Source of the DNA: Lachnospiraceae bacterium MA2020 | GTDB taxonomy: Bacteria; Bacillota; Clostridia; Lachnospirales; Lachnospiraceae | Assembly: GCA_000746015.1 (NCBI GenBank) | Contig: JQKK01000003.1 | Location: forward strand, 1-64,000 | Length of the DNA: 64,000 nucleotides | Reading direction: 5' to 3' | In this document: one piece after another, positions 53,789 through 62,875 of the stretch | How the letters are laid out: the number at the start of each line of letters is the position of its first letter | How positions within the stretch are numbered: position 1 is the first letter of the stretch | Notes under the pieces: generated by a model | Told to the model about the DNA's origin: nothing | Seen by the model: the letters and a program-made list of their open reading frames with translations, nothing else | Databases searched by the model: none | Translations under genes and position numbers: made by a program

Positions 53789-53800
53789 TCATAAAATACA

Positions 53801-53836
53801 AAAAAGACTGATGTTAGAGGGGACATCAGTCTTTTT
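53801..53836. terminator. rpsT terminator
   Basis: Perfect 14-bp stem AAAAAGACTGATGT with ACATCAGTCTTTTT. Symmetric A and T runs make it work on both strands. Confidence 0.9.
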
Positions 53837-53873
53837 AAGTGTTTATTTAAGTATCTATCGTGCTCAAAAAAGA

Positions 53874-54137
53874 TTAAGCCATCTTGTTTACAGCCTTTGT
53901 AAGACGAGAAACCTTTCTTGAAGTTGTGCACCTATGATAAACGCCCTTTGTACCAGCCTTCTCGATTGTTGAGATAGCCTCGTTAAGAGCTGTAGCAGCA
54001 ACAGCCTTGTCTCCAGCCTCGATTGCAGCGTAAACCTTCTTTGTTGCAGTCTTAACACCAGACTTGATAGCCTTGTTGCGCTCTGCTCTCTTAGCGCTTG
54101 TGATTATTCTCTTCTTTGCAGATTTGATGTTTGCCAA
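53874..54137 (-). CDS. rpsT: 30S ribosomal protein S20
   Basis: 87 residues from a TTG start at 54137-54135, giving ANIKSAKKRIITSAKRAERNK after the initiator, the standard S20 N-terminus. GGAGG lies eight bases upstream on the minus strand. A longer reading to 54221 would add 28 unrelated residues and cover the ribosome site, so it is rejected. S20 binds 16S rRNA in 30S assembly. S20 is often started with a weak codon in other bacteria, where it autoregulates translation. Confidence 0.95.
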   Translation of the reverse strand: MANIKSAKKRIITSAKRAERNKAIKSGVKTATKKVYAAIEAGDKAVAATALNEAISTIEKAGTKGVYHRCTTSRKVSRLTKAVNKMA

Positions 54138-54349
54138 TTTTGTTTCCTCCATTCCTTTGAATATAGTCGAACCGTGCATACTTTTTCTATAGCCTGACAC
54201 TTTGACCAATAGTTTATGCATGCATACTTTGTCATTCTAAACCTCAAAAACCAATATGTCAATAACTGCTTTGAATTTTTTTAAAAATATGATAGTATTT
54301 TGTTGTATGTTTGGATTTCAGTATAGTATTAGAAAGGCTTTTTGAATTT

Positions 54350-56161
54350 ATGAATATTTCACAGGATCACATCAGGAATTTCTGCATAATTGCCCATATC
54401 GATCACGGTAAGTCAACACTTGCAGACAGGATAATAGAGAAAACAGGACTTTTGACTGAAAGGGAGATGCAGGATCAGATCCTTGATAATATGGATCTTG
54501 AAAGAGAACGAGGCATTACTATCAAGTCACAGGCTGTCAGGACTATATATAAGGCAAAGAATGGTGAGGAATATGTACTTAATCTTATAGATACTCCTGG
54601 CCACGTGGATTTTAACTATGAGGTCAGCCGAAGCCTTGCTGCATGTGATGGTGCAGTGCTCGTGGTAGATGCAGCACAGGGTATCGAGGCTCAGACGCTT
54701 GCAAATGTATATCTTGCTTTAGATCACGATCTGGATGTTTTTCCTGTATTAAATAAGATAGATCTTCCTTCCGCAGAGCCGGAGAGAGTAGCACATGAGA
54801 TAGAGGATATTATAGGCATCGAGGCAGAAGATGCACCAAAGATCTCTGCAAAGCAGGGACTTGGTATCGATGAAGTACTTGAGTCTATAGTTGAAAAGAT
54901 ACCTGCACCAACCGGTGACAGTGCAGCTCCGCTTAAGGCACTTATATTCGATTCTATCTATGATCCTTATAAAGGAGTAATCATCTTTGTAAGGATAATG
55001 GATGGTACTGTAAAGAAAGGCACATCACTTAAGTTCATGGCAACGGGCAGGACTGATGAGGCTGTTGAAGTCGGATATTTTGGAGCGGGCAGATACATTC
55101 CTTGCGATGAGCTCAGTGCCGGAATGGTTGGCTATATTACTGCAAGTATCAAGGATCTCAAGGAGACTAGGGTAGGTGATACAGTAACGGATGCAGCAAA
55201 CCCTTGTGCTGAGGCACTTCCGGGATATCGTAAGGTAAACCCGATGGTATACTGCGGTATTTATCCTGCTGATACTTCTAAGTATCCGGATCTTAGAGAT
55301 GCCCTTGAGAAACTTCAGCTCAATGACGCTTCTCTTACTTATGAGCCGGAGACATCTGCTGCGCTTGGATTTGGCTTCAGATGCGGATTTTTGGGACTTT
55401 TGCATTTGGATATAATTACAGAGAGACTGGAAAGAGAGTACAATCTTGATCTTGTTACAACTGCTCCGGGCGTTGTTTACAAGGTTTATAAAACAAATGG
55501 TGAGGTGATAGACCTTACGAACCCTGCAAATCTGCCGGATCCATCTGAGATTGAGCATATGGAGGAGCCGATGGTGTCTGCAGAGATCATGGTTTCTACA
55601 GAGTATCTTGGCGCCATCATAGGTCTTTGCCAGGAGCGCCGTGGTATCCAGACAGGCATGGATTATATTGAGACAACACGTGTCATGCTTAAGTACGACC
55701 TTCCATTAAATGAGATCATATATGATTTCTTTGATGCACTGAAGAGCCGTTCACGTGGATACGCTTCATTCGACTATGAAATGAAAGGCTATCAGCCATC
55801 TAAGCTCGTTAAGCTTGATATCCTTATTAATAAGGACTATGTTGATGCGCTCTCATTCATAGTATTTAGTGACAGCGCTTATGATAGAGGACGTAAGATG
55901 TGCGAAAAGCTTAAGGGCGAGATACCACGTCATATGTTTGAGATACCTATACAGGCTGCTGTAAATGGAAAGGTCATCGCGCGTGAGACTGTAAGGGCAT
56001 ACCGTAAGGACGTGCTTGCAAAGTGTTATGGCGGAGATATTTCCAGAAAGAAAAAGCTTTTGGAGAAACAGAAGGAAGGAAAGAAGAAAATGCGCCAGAT
56101 TGGTTCTGTAGAAGTACCAAAGGCTGCATTCTTAAGTGTGCTTAAACTCGATGAAGAATAA
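54350..56161 (+). CDS. lepA: elongation factor 4 (LepA)
   Basis: 603 residues from ATG 54350, so the protein begins [20 protein letters not shown], the usual LepA start. GTPase motifs are AHIDHGKST (G1), RGITIKSQ (G2), DTPGH (G3) and NKIDLPSA (G4). The LepA-specific C-terminal domain ([25 protein letters not shown] region) is complete. It back-translocates or remodels stalled ribosomes. The ribosome site AGAAAGG is rather far (12 bases). Overlaps hemW by 11 bp. Confidence 0.95.
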   Translation: MNISQDHIRNFCIIAHIDHGKSTLADRIIEKTGLLTEREMQDQILDNMDLERERGITIKSQAVRTIYKAKNGEEYVLNLIDTPGHVDFNYEVSRSLAACDGAVLVVDAAQGIEAQTLANVYLALDHDLDVFPVLNKIDLPSAEPERVAHEIEDIIGIEAEDAPKISAKQGLGIDEVLESIVEKIPAPTGDSAAPLKALIFDSIYDPYKGVIIFVRIMDGTVKKGTSLKFMATGRTDEAVEVGYFGAGRYIPCDELSAGMVGYITASIKDLKETRVGDTVTDAANPCAEALPGYRKVNPMVYCGIYPADTSKYPDLRDALEKLQLNDASLTYEPETSAALGFGFRCGFLGLLHLDIITERLEREYNLDLVTTAPGVVYKVYKTNGEVIDLTNPANLPDPSEIEHMEEPMVSAEIMVSTEYLGAIIGLCQERRGIQTGMDYIETTRVMLKYDLPLNEIIYDFFDALKSRSRGYASFDYEMKGYQPSKLVKLDILINKDYVDALSFIVFSDSAYDRGRKMCEKLKGEIPRHMFEIPIQAAVNGKVIARETVRAYRKDVLAKCYGGDISRKKKLLEKQKEGKKKMRQIGSVEVPKAAFLSVLKLDEE

Positions 56162-57287
56162 TGGATTAAAGCCGCTGGCTGTATATGTTCATATTCCATT
56201 CTGTGAGCAGAAGTGCAGATACTGCGATTTTTTATCGGCAAAAGCATCAGATGAGGTAAAGCTGCAGTATCTTTTGTCGCTCATGCACGAGATAAATCAG
56301 ACAGATGGATCAAAATATATCGTAAAGTCCATATTTATCGGTGGCGGTACACCGTCGTGTGTGCCGGCATACTTCATAACCAAGATCATGGAGACATTGG
56401 AAAAGCGCTTCATGATCGCGGTTGATGCCGAAATATCAATGGAAATGAATCCGGGCACAGTATGTAAGACAAGCCTTATCGAGTATAAAAAGGCGGGTAT
56501 CAACAGAGTGAGCCTTGGACTTCAGTCTACATTTGATGATGAGCTTGGTAAGCTCGGCAGGATACATGATTACAAAATTTTCTTAAATACATATGGAATC
56601 GTACGTTCGGTAGGTTTTAAGAATGTAAACATTGATCTGATGTCATCGCTCCCAGGACAGACGGTTGATAGGATGCAGACAAGTCTTGAGAGAGTTACAG
56701 CTCTTGAGCCTGAGCATATTTCGGTATATTCACTAATTGTGGAAGATGGAACACCTTTTGCCAGGATGGCTGAGGAGGGGAGACTGAACCTTCCTGATGA
56801 AGATACGGAGATTGAGATAGATAAGCTTACAAGGAGTTTCCTTGCAGAAAAAGGTTATCGGAGATATGAGATTTCCAATTATGCTCTTGAAGATTATGAA
56901 TGTCGTCATAATCTTGTATATTGGAATCGTGGAGACTATCTGGGATTTGGTCTTGGAGCTGCCTCTCTTATAGGGAGTACGAGATTTTCTAATACTCGTG
57001 ACCTTAAGAAGTATATAGGTGCGCGCGGAATGTCAGAGATGAATATACAGCGCCTTACAGATAAAGACGCCATGGAAGAGTTCATGTTTCTTGGGCTCAG
57101 AAAAGTGGATGGAATCAGTGAAAACGATTTCGAGAAGTGCTTTGGCAAGAACATAATGGATGTATATGGCGATATACTTAATAAACAGGTCAAAGAAGGA
57201 ATGATGCACCATGAGGGTGACAGATGGGCATTGACCGAAAAGGGACTGGACGTATCAAATGTTCTGATGGCGGAATATTTATTCTGA
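56151..57287 (+). CDS. hemW: radical SAM heme chaperone HemW-like protein
   Basis: 378 residues from ATG 56151 inside the end of lepA. The radical SAM cluster motif is [10 protein letters not shown] (CxxxCxYC), with IFIGGGTPS (SAM-binding GGGTP) and [11 protein letters not shown]. The C-terminal HemN-like domain is present ([16 protein letters not shown]). It lacks the extra Cys-containing N-terminus of true HemN, so it is more likely the heme chaperone than the oxidase. lepA-hemW adjacency is typical of Firmicutes. Confidence 0.9.
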   Translation: MKNNGLKPLAVYVHIPFCEQKCRYCDFLSAKASDEVKLQYLLSLMHEINQTDGSKYIVKSIFIGGGTPSCVPAYFITKIMETLEKRFMIAVDAEISMEMNPGTVCKTSLIEYKKAGINRVSLGLQSTFDDELGKLGRIHDYKIFLNTYGIVRSVGFKNVNIDLMSSLPGQTVDRMQTSLERVTALEPEHISVYSLIVEDGTPFARMAEEGRLNLPDEDTEIEIDKLTRSFLAEKGYRRYEISNYALEDYECRHNLVYWNRGDYLGFGLGAASLIGSTRFSNTRDLKKYIGARGMSEMNIQRLTDKDAMEEFMFLGLRKVDGISENDFEKCFGKNIMDVYGDILNKQVKEGMMHHEGDRWALTEKGLDVSNVLMAEYLF

Positions 57288-57330
57288 CACTGTAAAAATA
57301 GTACATTTTTTAGCACAAAACGCTAAATTG

Positions 57331-57359
57331 TTGTTATAAAGACAAGAAAATTGTAAAAT
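57331..57359 (+). promoter_or_regulatory. promoter of the GGDEF-EAL gene
   Basis: TTGTTA (57331-57336), 17 bp, TAAAAT (57354-57359), 35 bp before the start codon. Confidence 0.55.
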
Positions 57360-57393
57360 AAAGAGTAATATCAGTTTATTATGAGGTTTTCGT

Positions 57394-59103
57394 ATGATAG
57401 ATGTTCTTTATGACAACAAAGTTGAAAGTAGAATGGCTCGTGAAAATGAGCGATATGAAGAAGTGAATCAGCTCACAGGTACATATTTGTTTGAGTATGA
57501 TGTGGAAAATCACTCTTACTATGTATGTGCTAATTATGAGAATATGTTTGAGTTGACTGATGATATGAAGGTTGGTCCATGGAGCATGCTTGAATCACTC
57601 AAGACAGATGATGAGAGCCGTGAGGAGCTTTATGCCTTTATTCAGAAAGTCAAAATGAAGACGGATAAGCGCCAGATAACACTTAAGCTTAAAACGGTAA
57701 ATGGTGAGTGGAAATGGTTTTCGATAGTAGTCCAGTCTCTTTTAGGACTAAATAATTCACTTGCCAGAGTGCTGGTTGTTATCCAGGATATTGATGAAGA
57801 AATGAGAGTCAAAAAGGAGCTTGCATACAGGACTTCTTATGACTCGATAACTCAGCTTTATAATGCTGAGAGTTTTTATAAAAGAACAGCAGAAAGGCTT
57901 GAAGTTGATGAAGAGGCCCGCTATGCTGTTATTTCTGTTGGAATCGATCATTTTACGGTAATTGCTGATAGATTTGGCATAGAAGCCAGTAATAAATGTC
58001 TTAAATTTTTGTCAGCCTGCATTATCAATCATCTGAAATGGGAAGATGTTGCGTGCAGATATGATGCTGATGTCTTTGTGGTACTCAAAAAATATGATAA
58101 TGATGATGAGCTTGTGGATTTTGCGAAGCAGCTTTCTAATGAGTTTGCGATAGAAGAGGCAAAAAGATGCGGCTCGACACTTGCTTTTGGAATATATAAA
58201 GTTGTAAATAACGATCTGCCGGTGCAGCTTATGTGCGACAGAAGTCTTCTTGCCAGACGGGAGGCAAGGGGAAATAAGATACTAAATTATGCTTTCTATA
58301 ATGACAAGATAAGGCTAATGAGACGCTATCATTCAGAAATGGAAAGCGAAATGGAAGGTGCATTGGTGAACAAGGAATTTCTGATGTACCTACAGCCAAA
58401 GATAGATTTAAAGACCGGAAAGATACATGGAGCAGAGGCTCTTGTCAGATGGCAGCATAAGCCTGATGAGATAAGGATGCCGGGAGATTTCCTTCCACTT
58501 TTTGAGAGCAACGGTTTTATCAAAAAGCTTGATGAATATATGTGGGATGCGGCCGCTCAGTTTATATCAGAGATCAAGGAAGAAGGGATGCTTGTCCCGA
58601 TTTCTGTAAATATATCAAGATACCATGTTGATAATAGTGATCTGGTCAAAACTCTTTCTGAGATCACAAAGAGGCACGGTATAGAGAATAAGTATCTTGA
58701 GCTTGAGATAACTGAGACCCTATTTACACAGGATGTTACGAAGCTGTATAAGGTGATGCAGAGTTTGCAGGAAAATGGTTTTGTCCTTGAAATGGATGAC
58801 TTTGGATCAGGATATTCTTCACTGAATATGCTGCGTGAAGCACCGGTGGGAGTTGTCAAGATTGACAGATACTTTATTGATGAGATCCTTCTGACGAAGA
58901 AGGGGCAGATAGTGATCGAAAATACTGTGAATATGCTTAAGCAGCTGGGTATGCTTGTAGTAGCTGAAGGTGTTGAAAAACGTGAGCAGGTAGACTTTTT
59001 AAAGAGTGTTAAGTGCGATGTTGTGCAAGGGTACTATTTCTCAAAGCCTGTTCCTGCGGAAAATTTCAGAAAAATGCTGAGAGAGGAAAAGCAGAATGCT
59101 TGA
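57394..59103 (+). CDS. PAS / degenerate GGDEF / EAL phosphodiesterase
   Basis: 569 residues. A PAS-like region (about 20-140) is followed by a GGDEF-fold domain (about 145-300) whose catalytic site reads CRYDADVFVVL instead of GGDEF, so no synthase activity is expected. The EAL domain (about 310-565) has GAEALVRWQ, SVNISRYHVDN, LEITETLF, MDDFGSGYSS and KIDRYFI, so c-di-GMP hydrolysis should be intact. No membrane helix. It overlaps the PilT-like gene by 8 bp, so the two are co-expressed. Confidence 0.85.
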   Translation: MIDVLYDNKVESRMARENERYEEVNQLTGTYLFEYDVENHSYYVCANYENMFELTDDMKVGPWSMLESLKTDDESREELYAFIQKVKMKTDKRQITLKLKTVNGEWKWFSIVVQSLLGLNNSLARVLVVIQDIDEEMRVKKELAYRTSYDSITQLYNAESFYKRTAERLEVDEEARYAVISVGIDHFTVIADRFGIEASNKCLKFLSACIINHLKWEDVACRYDADVFVVLKKYDNDDELVDFAKQLSNEFAIEEAKRCGSTLAFGIYKVVNNDLPVQLMCDRSLLARREARGNKILNYAFYNDKIRLMRRYHSEMESEMEGALVNKEFLMYLQPKIDLKTGKIHGAEALVRWQHKPDEIRMPGDFLPLFESNGFIKKLDEYMWDAAAQFISEIKEEGMLVPISVNISRYHVDNSDLVKTLSEITKRHGIENKYLELEITETLFTQDVTKLYKVMQSLQENGFVLEMDDFGSGYSSLNMLREAPVGVVKIDRYFIDEILLTKKGQIVIENTVNMLKQLGMLVVAEGVEKREQVDFLKSVKCDVVQGYYFSKPVPAENFRKMLREEKQNA

Positions 59104-60163
59104 TATCTTTGAGTTGTTGAAGCAGGCATCGGGGCAGGATGCTTCTGATGTACATATAAGCGTAGGTGTTTCACCAAGGTTTCGCATACATGGTGAGCTG
59201 GTGTCAACAAATTTTCAGAAAATGACACCTTCTGATACATTAGAGATCCTTCTTAATCTTATGAATCATGAGCAGCGTGAGGTTTTTGAGGAAGAAGGCG
59301 AGATAGATCTTTCGGTCTCCATACCAAAGGCTGGCAGATATAGGGTAAATGCGTATAAACAGCGAGGAAGTATCACACTTGCACTGCGTCTTGTAGATAT
59401 GGAGATACCGGATGCGAGGACATTGCAGATACCGGATGAAGTCATGAGCCTTTGTAATGAAAAACGAGGGCTTATTATGGTTACCGGACCGAGTGGCTCG
59501 GGTAAATCTACTGTGCTTGCGTCGCTTATTGACAGGATAAACAGAACCCGCGCATGCAATATAATTACGCTTGAAGATCCTATAGAGTATCTTCATCAGC
59601 ATAAATTATCTATGGTAAACCAGCGAGAGGTCGGACTTGATGCCAAAAAATATGAGACTGCGCTTGCGTCAGCACTTAAGCAGGATCCTGATGTTTTGCA
59701 GATAAGCAGCCCCAATACTGAGGAACAGGCAACTATGATGCTTATGGCTGCAGAAACGGGTCGACTTGTTTTTTCTTCTATGTATTCCATGAGTGCTGTG
59801 GAAACTATAGAAAATCTTATAGACCTTTATCCGGAGTCAAGGAGGATCCCGGCAAGAAACAGGATTGCAAATTCATTGAAGGCGGTTGTTTCAAGGCAGC
59901 TGCTTACAGCAACTGACGGTTCCAGAATTCCTGCTTATGAGATAATGATAGTAGATAATAAGATAAGGGATATCATAAGGAGCGGCGATATTTATATGGT
60001 CAATGAGCGGATAATCGCAGGTAAGGCCCGTGGCATGATAACTATGGATGACAGTCTTTACAGATTGTGCAAAGAAGGAAAAATAAGCCGCTTAGATGCT
60101 ATCCAAGCGGCCAGAGATCAGGAAAATATGGATACAAGACTTCAGAATATAGAAGAGTCTTAG
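59096..60163 (+). CDS. PilT-like type IV pilus ATPase with altered Walker B and His boxes
   Basis: 355 residues, normal PilT length. The N-terminal PAS-like PilT domain has SDVHISVGVSPRFRIHG. The P-loop GPSGSGKST and the Asp box LEDPIEYLH are intact. Where PilT has DPDVILVGEMRD the sequence is DPDVLQISSPNT, and the His box HTNSA is YSMSA. The AAETG segment is kept. Without the Walker B Glu, hydrolysis is probably weak or absent. No pilin or pilus assembly genes are in the window. It may be a regulatory subunit tied to the c-di-GMP phosphodiesterase. Confidence 0.75.
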   Translation: MLDIFELLKQASGQDASDVHISVGVSPRFRIHGELVSTNFQKMTPSDTLEILLNLMNHEQREVFEEEGEIDLSVSIPKAGRYRVNAYKQRGSITLALRLVDMEIPDARTLQIPDEVMSLCNEKRGLIMVTGPSGSGKSTVLASLIDRINRTRACNIITLEDPIEYLHQHKLSMVNQREVGLDAKKYETALASALKQDPDVLQISSPNTEEQATMMLMAAETGRLVFSSMYSMSAVETIENLIDLYPESRRIPARNRIANSLKAVVSRQLLTATDGSRIPAYEIMIVDNKIRDIIRSGDIYMVNERIIAGKARGMITMDDSLYRLCKEGKISRLDAIQAARDQENMDTRLQNIEES

Positions 60164-61341
60164 CTCTCAAGCAGTGTTTTGATAAGCTTTGAGATCCTGT
60201 GAATGTAGGTATGCTCTTGAGCTGTGCGCTTGAGAGCATTTTCTGCGATTGTCCTGCGTTCTTTTTCGTGTGTGAGATAGAATTGGATCTTGTCGATAAA
60301 TTCCTCTTCGCTAGTGAATGTTTCCACTTCCTTGCCAATCTCGTAATACAGCGGAAGTTCGTTCTGATAGTTTGTCAGAAGGAAACCACCGCACCCGCAT
60401 ACGTCAAAAATGCGCAGTGAAAGACCTGAGGATATCGGGCGCATTGTAATATTTAAGTTTATCTTGCTTTCATTAAATATGATAGGCATTTCGCGAAGTG
60501 TATTTGCGCCGCCTTTGTTGTGAATCTTAGGAAGGCATGAAGTATCACTGAAAGTATAGAGATCTGTATTGAAGTTTTCTGATGCACATTTTAAGTAAAG
60601 ATATCTTTCTCTTTGAGCACACTCAGATCCCATGAAGTAATGGGCAAGCAGATATCGCTGTGCTCTGGGGTTATCTTTGCAGAGTGAAGCTGACAGCTCC
60701 GGCATGTTTTTAATGCAGTCATCAAGCACTTCATTTGTGATAGAGTCTGGCATGATATTTATACCATGAATTTTTATCTGTGCATTTACTAAAGCATCAA
60801 TAAATCCTTTGGTATGATCTGACAGACCTTTAACTTTAGAGTAAGGATTCATTTCTGAGTACAACGAGCCGACAAAGGAGACATCAGAATGAAACCTTTG
60901 CCTGTCAGCAGAGGATGCGTTTTTTAGTACATGGTCAAAATGGAAAACTTCTGTGGCAAGAGGCAGATAGAATATGTGACCGGGATTGTCATATTTGAAG
61001 TAATCATATTGGTCATGGTCAAATAAAAATATACGGTTGCATGTATTTGCGATCGAAGGTGAAAAAAGCTCTATGACAGGGCTGTCTACTGTCCAGCATA
61101 CATAGGGTACATTTATGATATTGCAGGTATCTGAGACAATAGGAAAGAAATTTATAGAAAAAACAAAAAGAAAGCTGTCTGCCATAAGTATATCTGACAG
61201 CGCTTGTACTCTTTCGGAATCAGTTTGGGGTTTTGCTTCCTCGTGTATCTTTATTTCCACTACATCGAGTTTCATAGCTTCAAAGCTGGTTTTGATGAAA
61301 GGCTCACAAATGCTTCCGTATCTATACATAAGTACTTTCAT
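60160..61341 (-). CDS. CgeB/DUF3880-like glycosyltransferase
   Basis: 393 residues from the ATG at 61341, preceded by CGAGGT at good spacing. A 35-codon longer frame to 61446 has no ribosome site. It looks like a two-domain GT-B enzyme: the N-terminus resembles DUF3880 (YVCWTVDSPVIELF, RIFLFDHDQYDYFK), and the C-terminus is the Glyco_trans_1_2 domain (INLNITMRPISSGLSLRIFDVCGCGGFLLTNYQNEL). CgeB relatives modify spore coats or flagellins. The substrate here is unknown. Convergent with the PilT-like gene (4-bp overlap). Confidence 0.8.
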   Translation of the reverse strand: MKVLMYRYGSICEPFIKTSFEAMKLDVVEIKIHEEAKPQTDSERVQALSDILMADSFLFVFSINFFPIVSDTCNIINVPYVCWTVDSPVIELFSPSIANTCNRIFLFDHDQYDYFKYDNPGHIFYLPLATEVFHFDHVLKNASSADRQRFHSDVSFVGSLYSEMNPYSKVKGLSDHTKGFIDALVNAQIKIHGINIMPDSITNEVLDDCIKNMPELSASLCKDNPRAQRYLLAHYFMGSECAQRERYLYLKCASENFNTDLYTFSDTSCLPKIHNKGGANTLREMPIIFNESKINLNITMRPISSGLSLRIFDVCGCGGFLLTNYQNELPLYYEIGKEVETFTSEEEFIDKIQFYLTHEKERRTIAENALKRTAQEHTYIHRISKLIKTLLES

Positions 61342-61516
61342 ATCCGCATACCTCGTGTTCGTTAGATTTAATATCTCAGAAAGCATATCGTCATAATGCA
61401 GCAAGAACTTTAGTGTCATTGTGTTTTCTGAATGTTTGATATTCATATTTAAATGTAGTAGAATGAGGTTTGGTTTAAATAAAATACACTAATTCCTTAA
61501 ATTAAGGGGGATCATT

Positions 61517-62875
61517 TTGAGCAAGTTTGAAGAATACAGAAGTCAGTATAAGACATTTGAATATAAAGCATACCATTACAGCATTGATGGTGACAGATTA
61601 AAGGTTGTTTTTGATTTTGAGACTCCGGGGCTGGCTGAGTTTCATCCTACGTGGGAGTTCATGATAGGAAGAAATGACCTGGATGATGAAAATGTGAAAG
61701 CAGCGCTTGATGCACTTATATTTAATCTTGGTATGACTGAGACTATAAGTTATTATAAGTGTGCCTGCCCTGAGAAAATGATAGTCAGATGCGGATATCT
61801 TTCAGATGAAAAGGCACTTTGGTGGAGAAAGCTTTTTTACAATGGCCTTGGCGAGTTTATGTACAGAAACGGCATCGAAGTTTCTGAAGAAGACTTGCTT
61901 GAGATCACAAGTGAAGGAGAACTGAAGCCTCAGATAAAAGACGATACTGTTTACGAAGGATTTCTGATCCCGGTTGGCGGCGGTAAGGACTCCGTAGTAT
62001 CACTTGAAGTTCTGAAAAATGAAAAGGTTTCTACTTATCATATAAACAATAATTCTTCAACTCTTGAAGTTATCGATGTGTTTAATGATAAAAAGACGGA
62101 TCTTTGTGCGCTGAGAACTCTTGATAAAAATATGCTTGAGCTTAACAGCAAGGGATACCTAAACGGACATACACCGTTTTCTGCAATCGTTGCTTTTTCA
62201 TCAGTGATAACAGCATTTCTTAATAGAAGAAAGTATATCGCACTTTCAAATGAAACAAGTGCAAATGAGTCTACTGTTAAGGATTCGTTTGTTAATCATC
62301 AGTATTCAAAGAGTTATGAGTTTGAAGAAGATTTCAACAATTATATAAAAACAATAGTGAGCAGCGATATTCATTACTTCAGCTTTTTAAGACCACTTAC
62401 AGAGCTGCAGATTGCTGCGCTGTTTTCGAGATATAAGGCATACCACAGTGTTTTCAGAAGCTGTAATGTCGGAAGTAAAAAAGGAATCTGGTGTGGAAAC
62501 TGTCCGAAATGCCTGTTTGTTTACATTATACTTGCGCCATTCCTTTCAGAGAGTGAGGAAGTAAGTATATTTGGCGAGAAACTTCTCGATAAGGAGTCAT
62601 TGGATAAGGATTTTCGTGAGCTTGTGGGAATAGATGAGAACAAGCCGTTTGAATGTGTAGGAACAAGGGGTGAAGTGGCTGCTTCACTTAGTCATTTTAT
62701 AAAGTCAGGCAAGAAGAGCCTTCTGACTGAAAGATACAGAAAGCAGCTTGAAGAAAGCCGTGAAACTGTAGGTGATTATATGAAGAAGTGGGAGTCAAAG
62801 CACTTTGTACCTGCAAAATATGAAGAAGAGTTAAGAAAGGCACTTGAAGAATGTGTAACCCAGTTGAATATCTGA
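61517..62875 (+). CDS. murL: UDP-MurNAc-L-Ala-L-Glu epimerase (MurL-like)
   Basis: 452 residues. The PP-loop motif is VGGGKDSVVSLEVL (about 157), followed by NETSANESTVKDSFVNHQYSKS, and a C-terminal CGNCPKC. These match the MurL family, which epimerises the terminal L-Glu of UDP-MurNAc-L-Ala-L-Glu to D-Glu with ATP. In Xanthomonas it works with MurD2, and the next gene here is a MurD-type ligase. AAGGGGG precedes the start. The two genes overlap by 25 bp. Confidence 0.85.
   Translation: MSKFEEYRSQYKTFEYKAYHYSIDGDRLKVVFDFETPGLAEFHPTWEFMIGRNDLDDENVKAALDALIFNLGMTETISYYKCACPEKMIVRCGYLSDEKALWWRKLFYNGLGEFMYRNGIEVSEEDLLEITSEGELKPQIKDDTVYEGFLIPVGGGKDSVVSLEVLKNEKVSTYHINNNSSTLEVIDVFNDKKTDLCALRTLDKNMLELNSKGYLNGHTPFSAIVAFSSVITAFLNRRKYIALSNETSANESTVKDSFVNHQYSKSYEFEEDFNNYIKTIVSSDIHYFSFLRPLTELQIAALFSRYKAYHSVFRSCNVGSKKGIWCGNCPKCLFVYIILAPFLSESEEVSIFGEKLLDKESLDKDFRELVGIDENKPFECVGTRGEVAASLSHFIKSGKKSLLTERYRKQLEESRETVGDYMKKWESKHFVPAKYEEELRKALEECVTQLNI

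Noticed and set aside
60160-61446. Longer start (61446) for the CgeB-like glycosyltransferase
   Set aside because: No ribosome site upstream, whereas the ATG at 61341 has one and gives a normal N-terminal strand.
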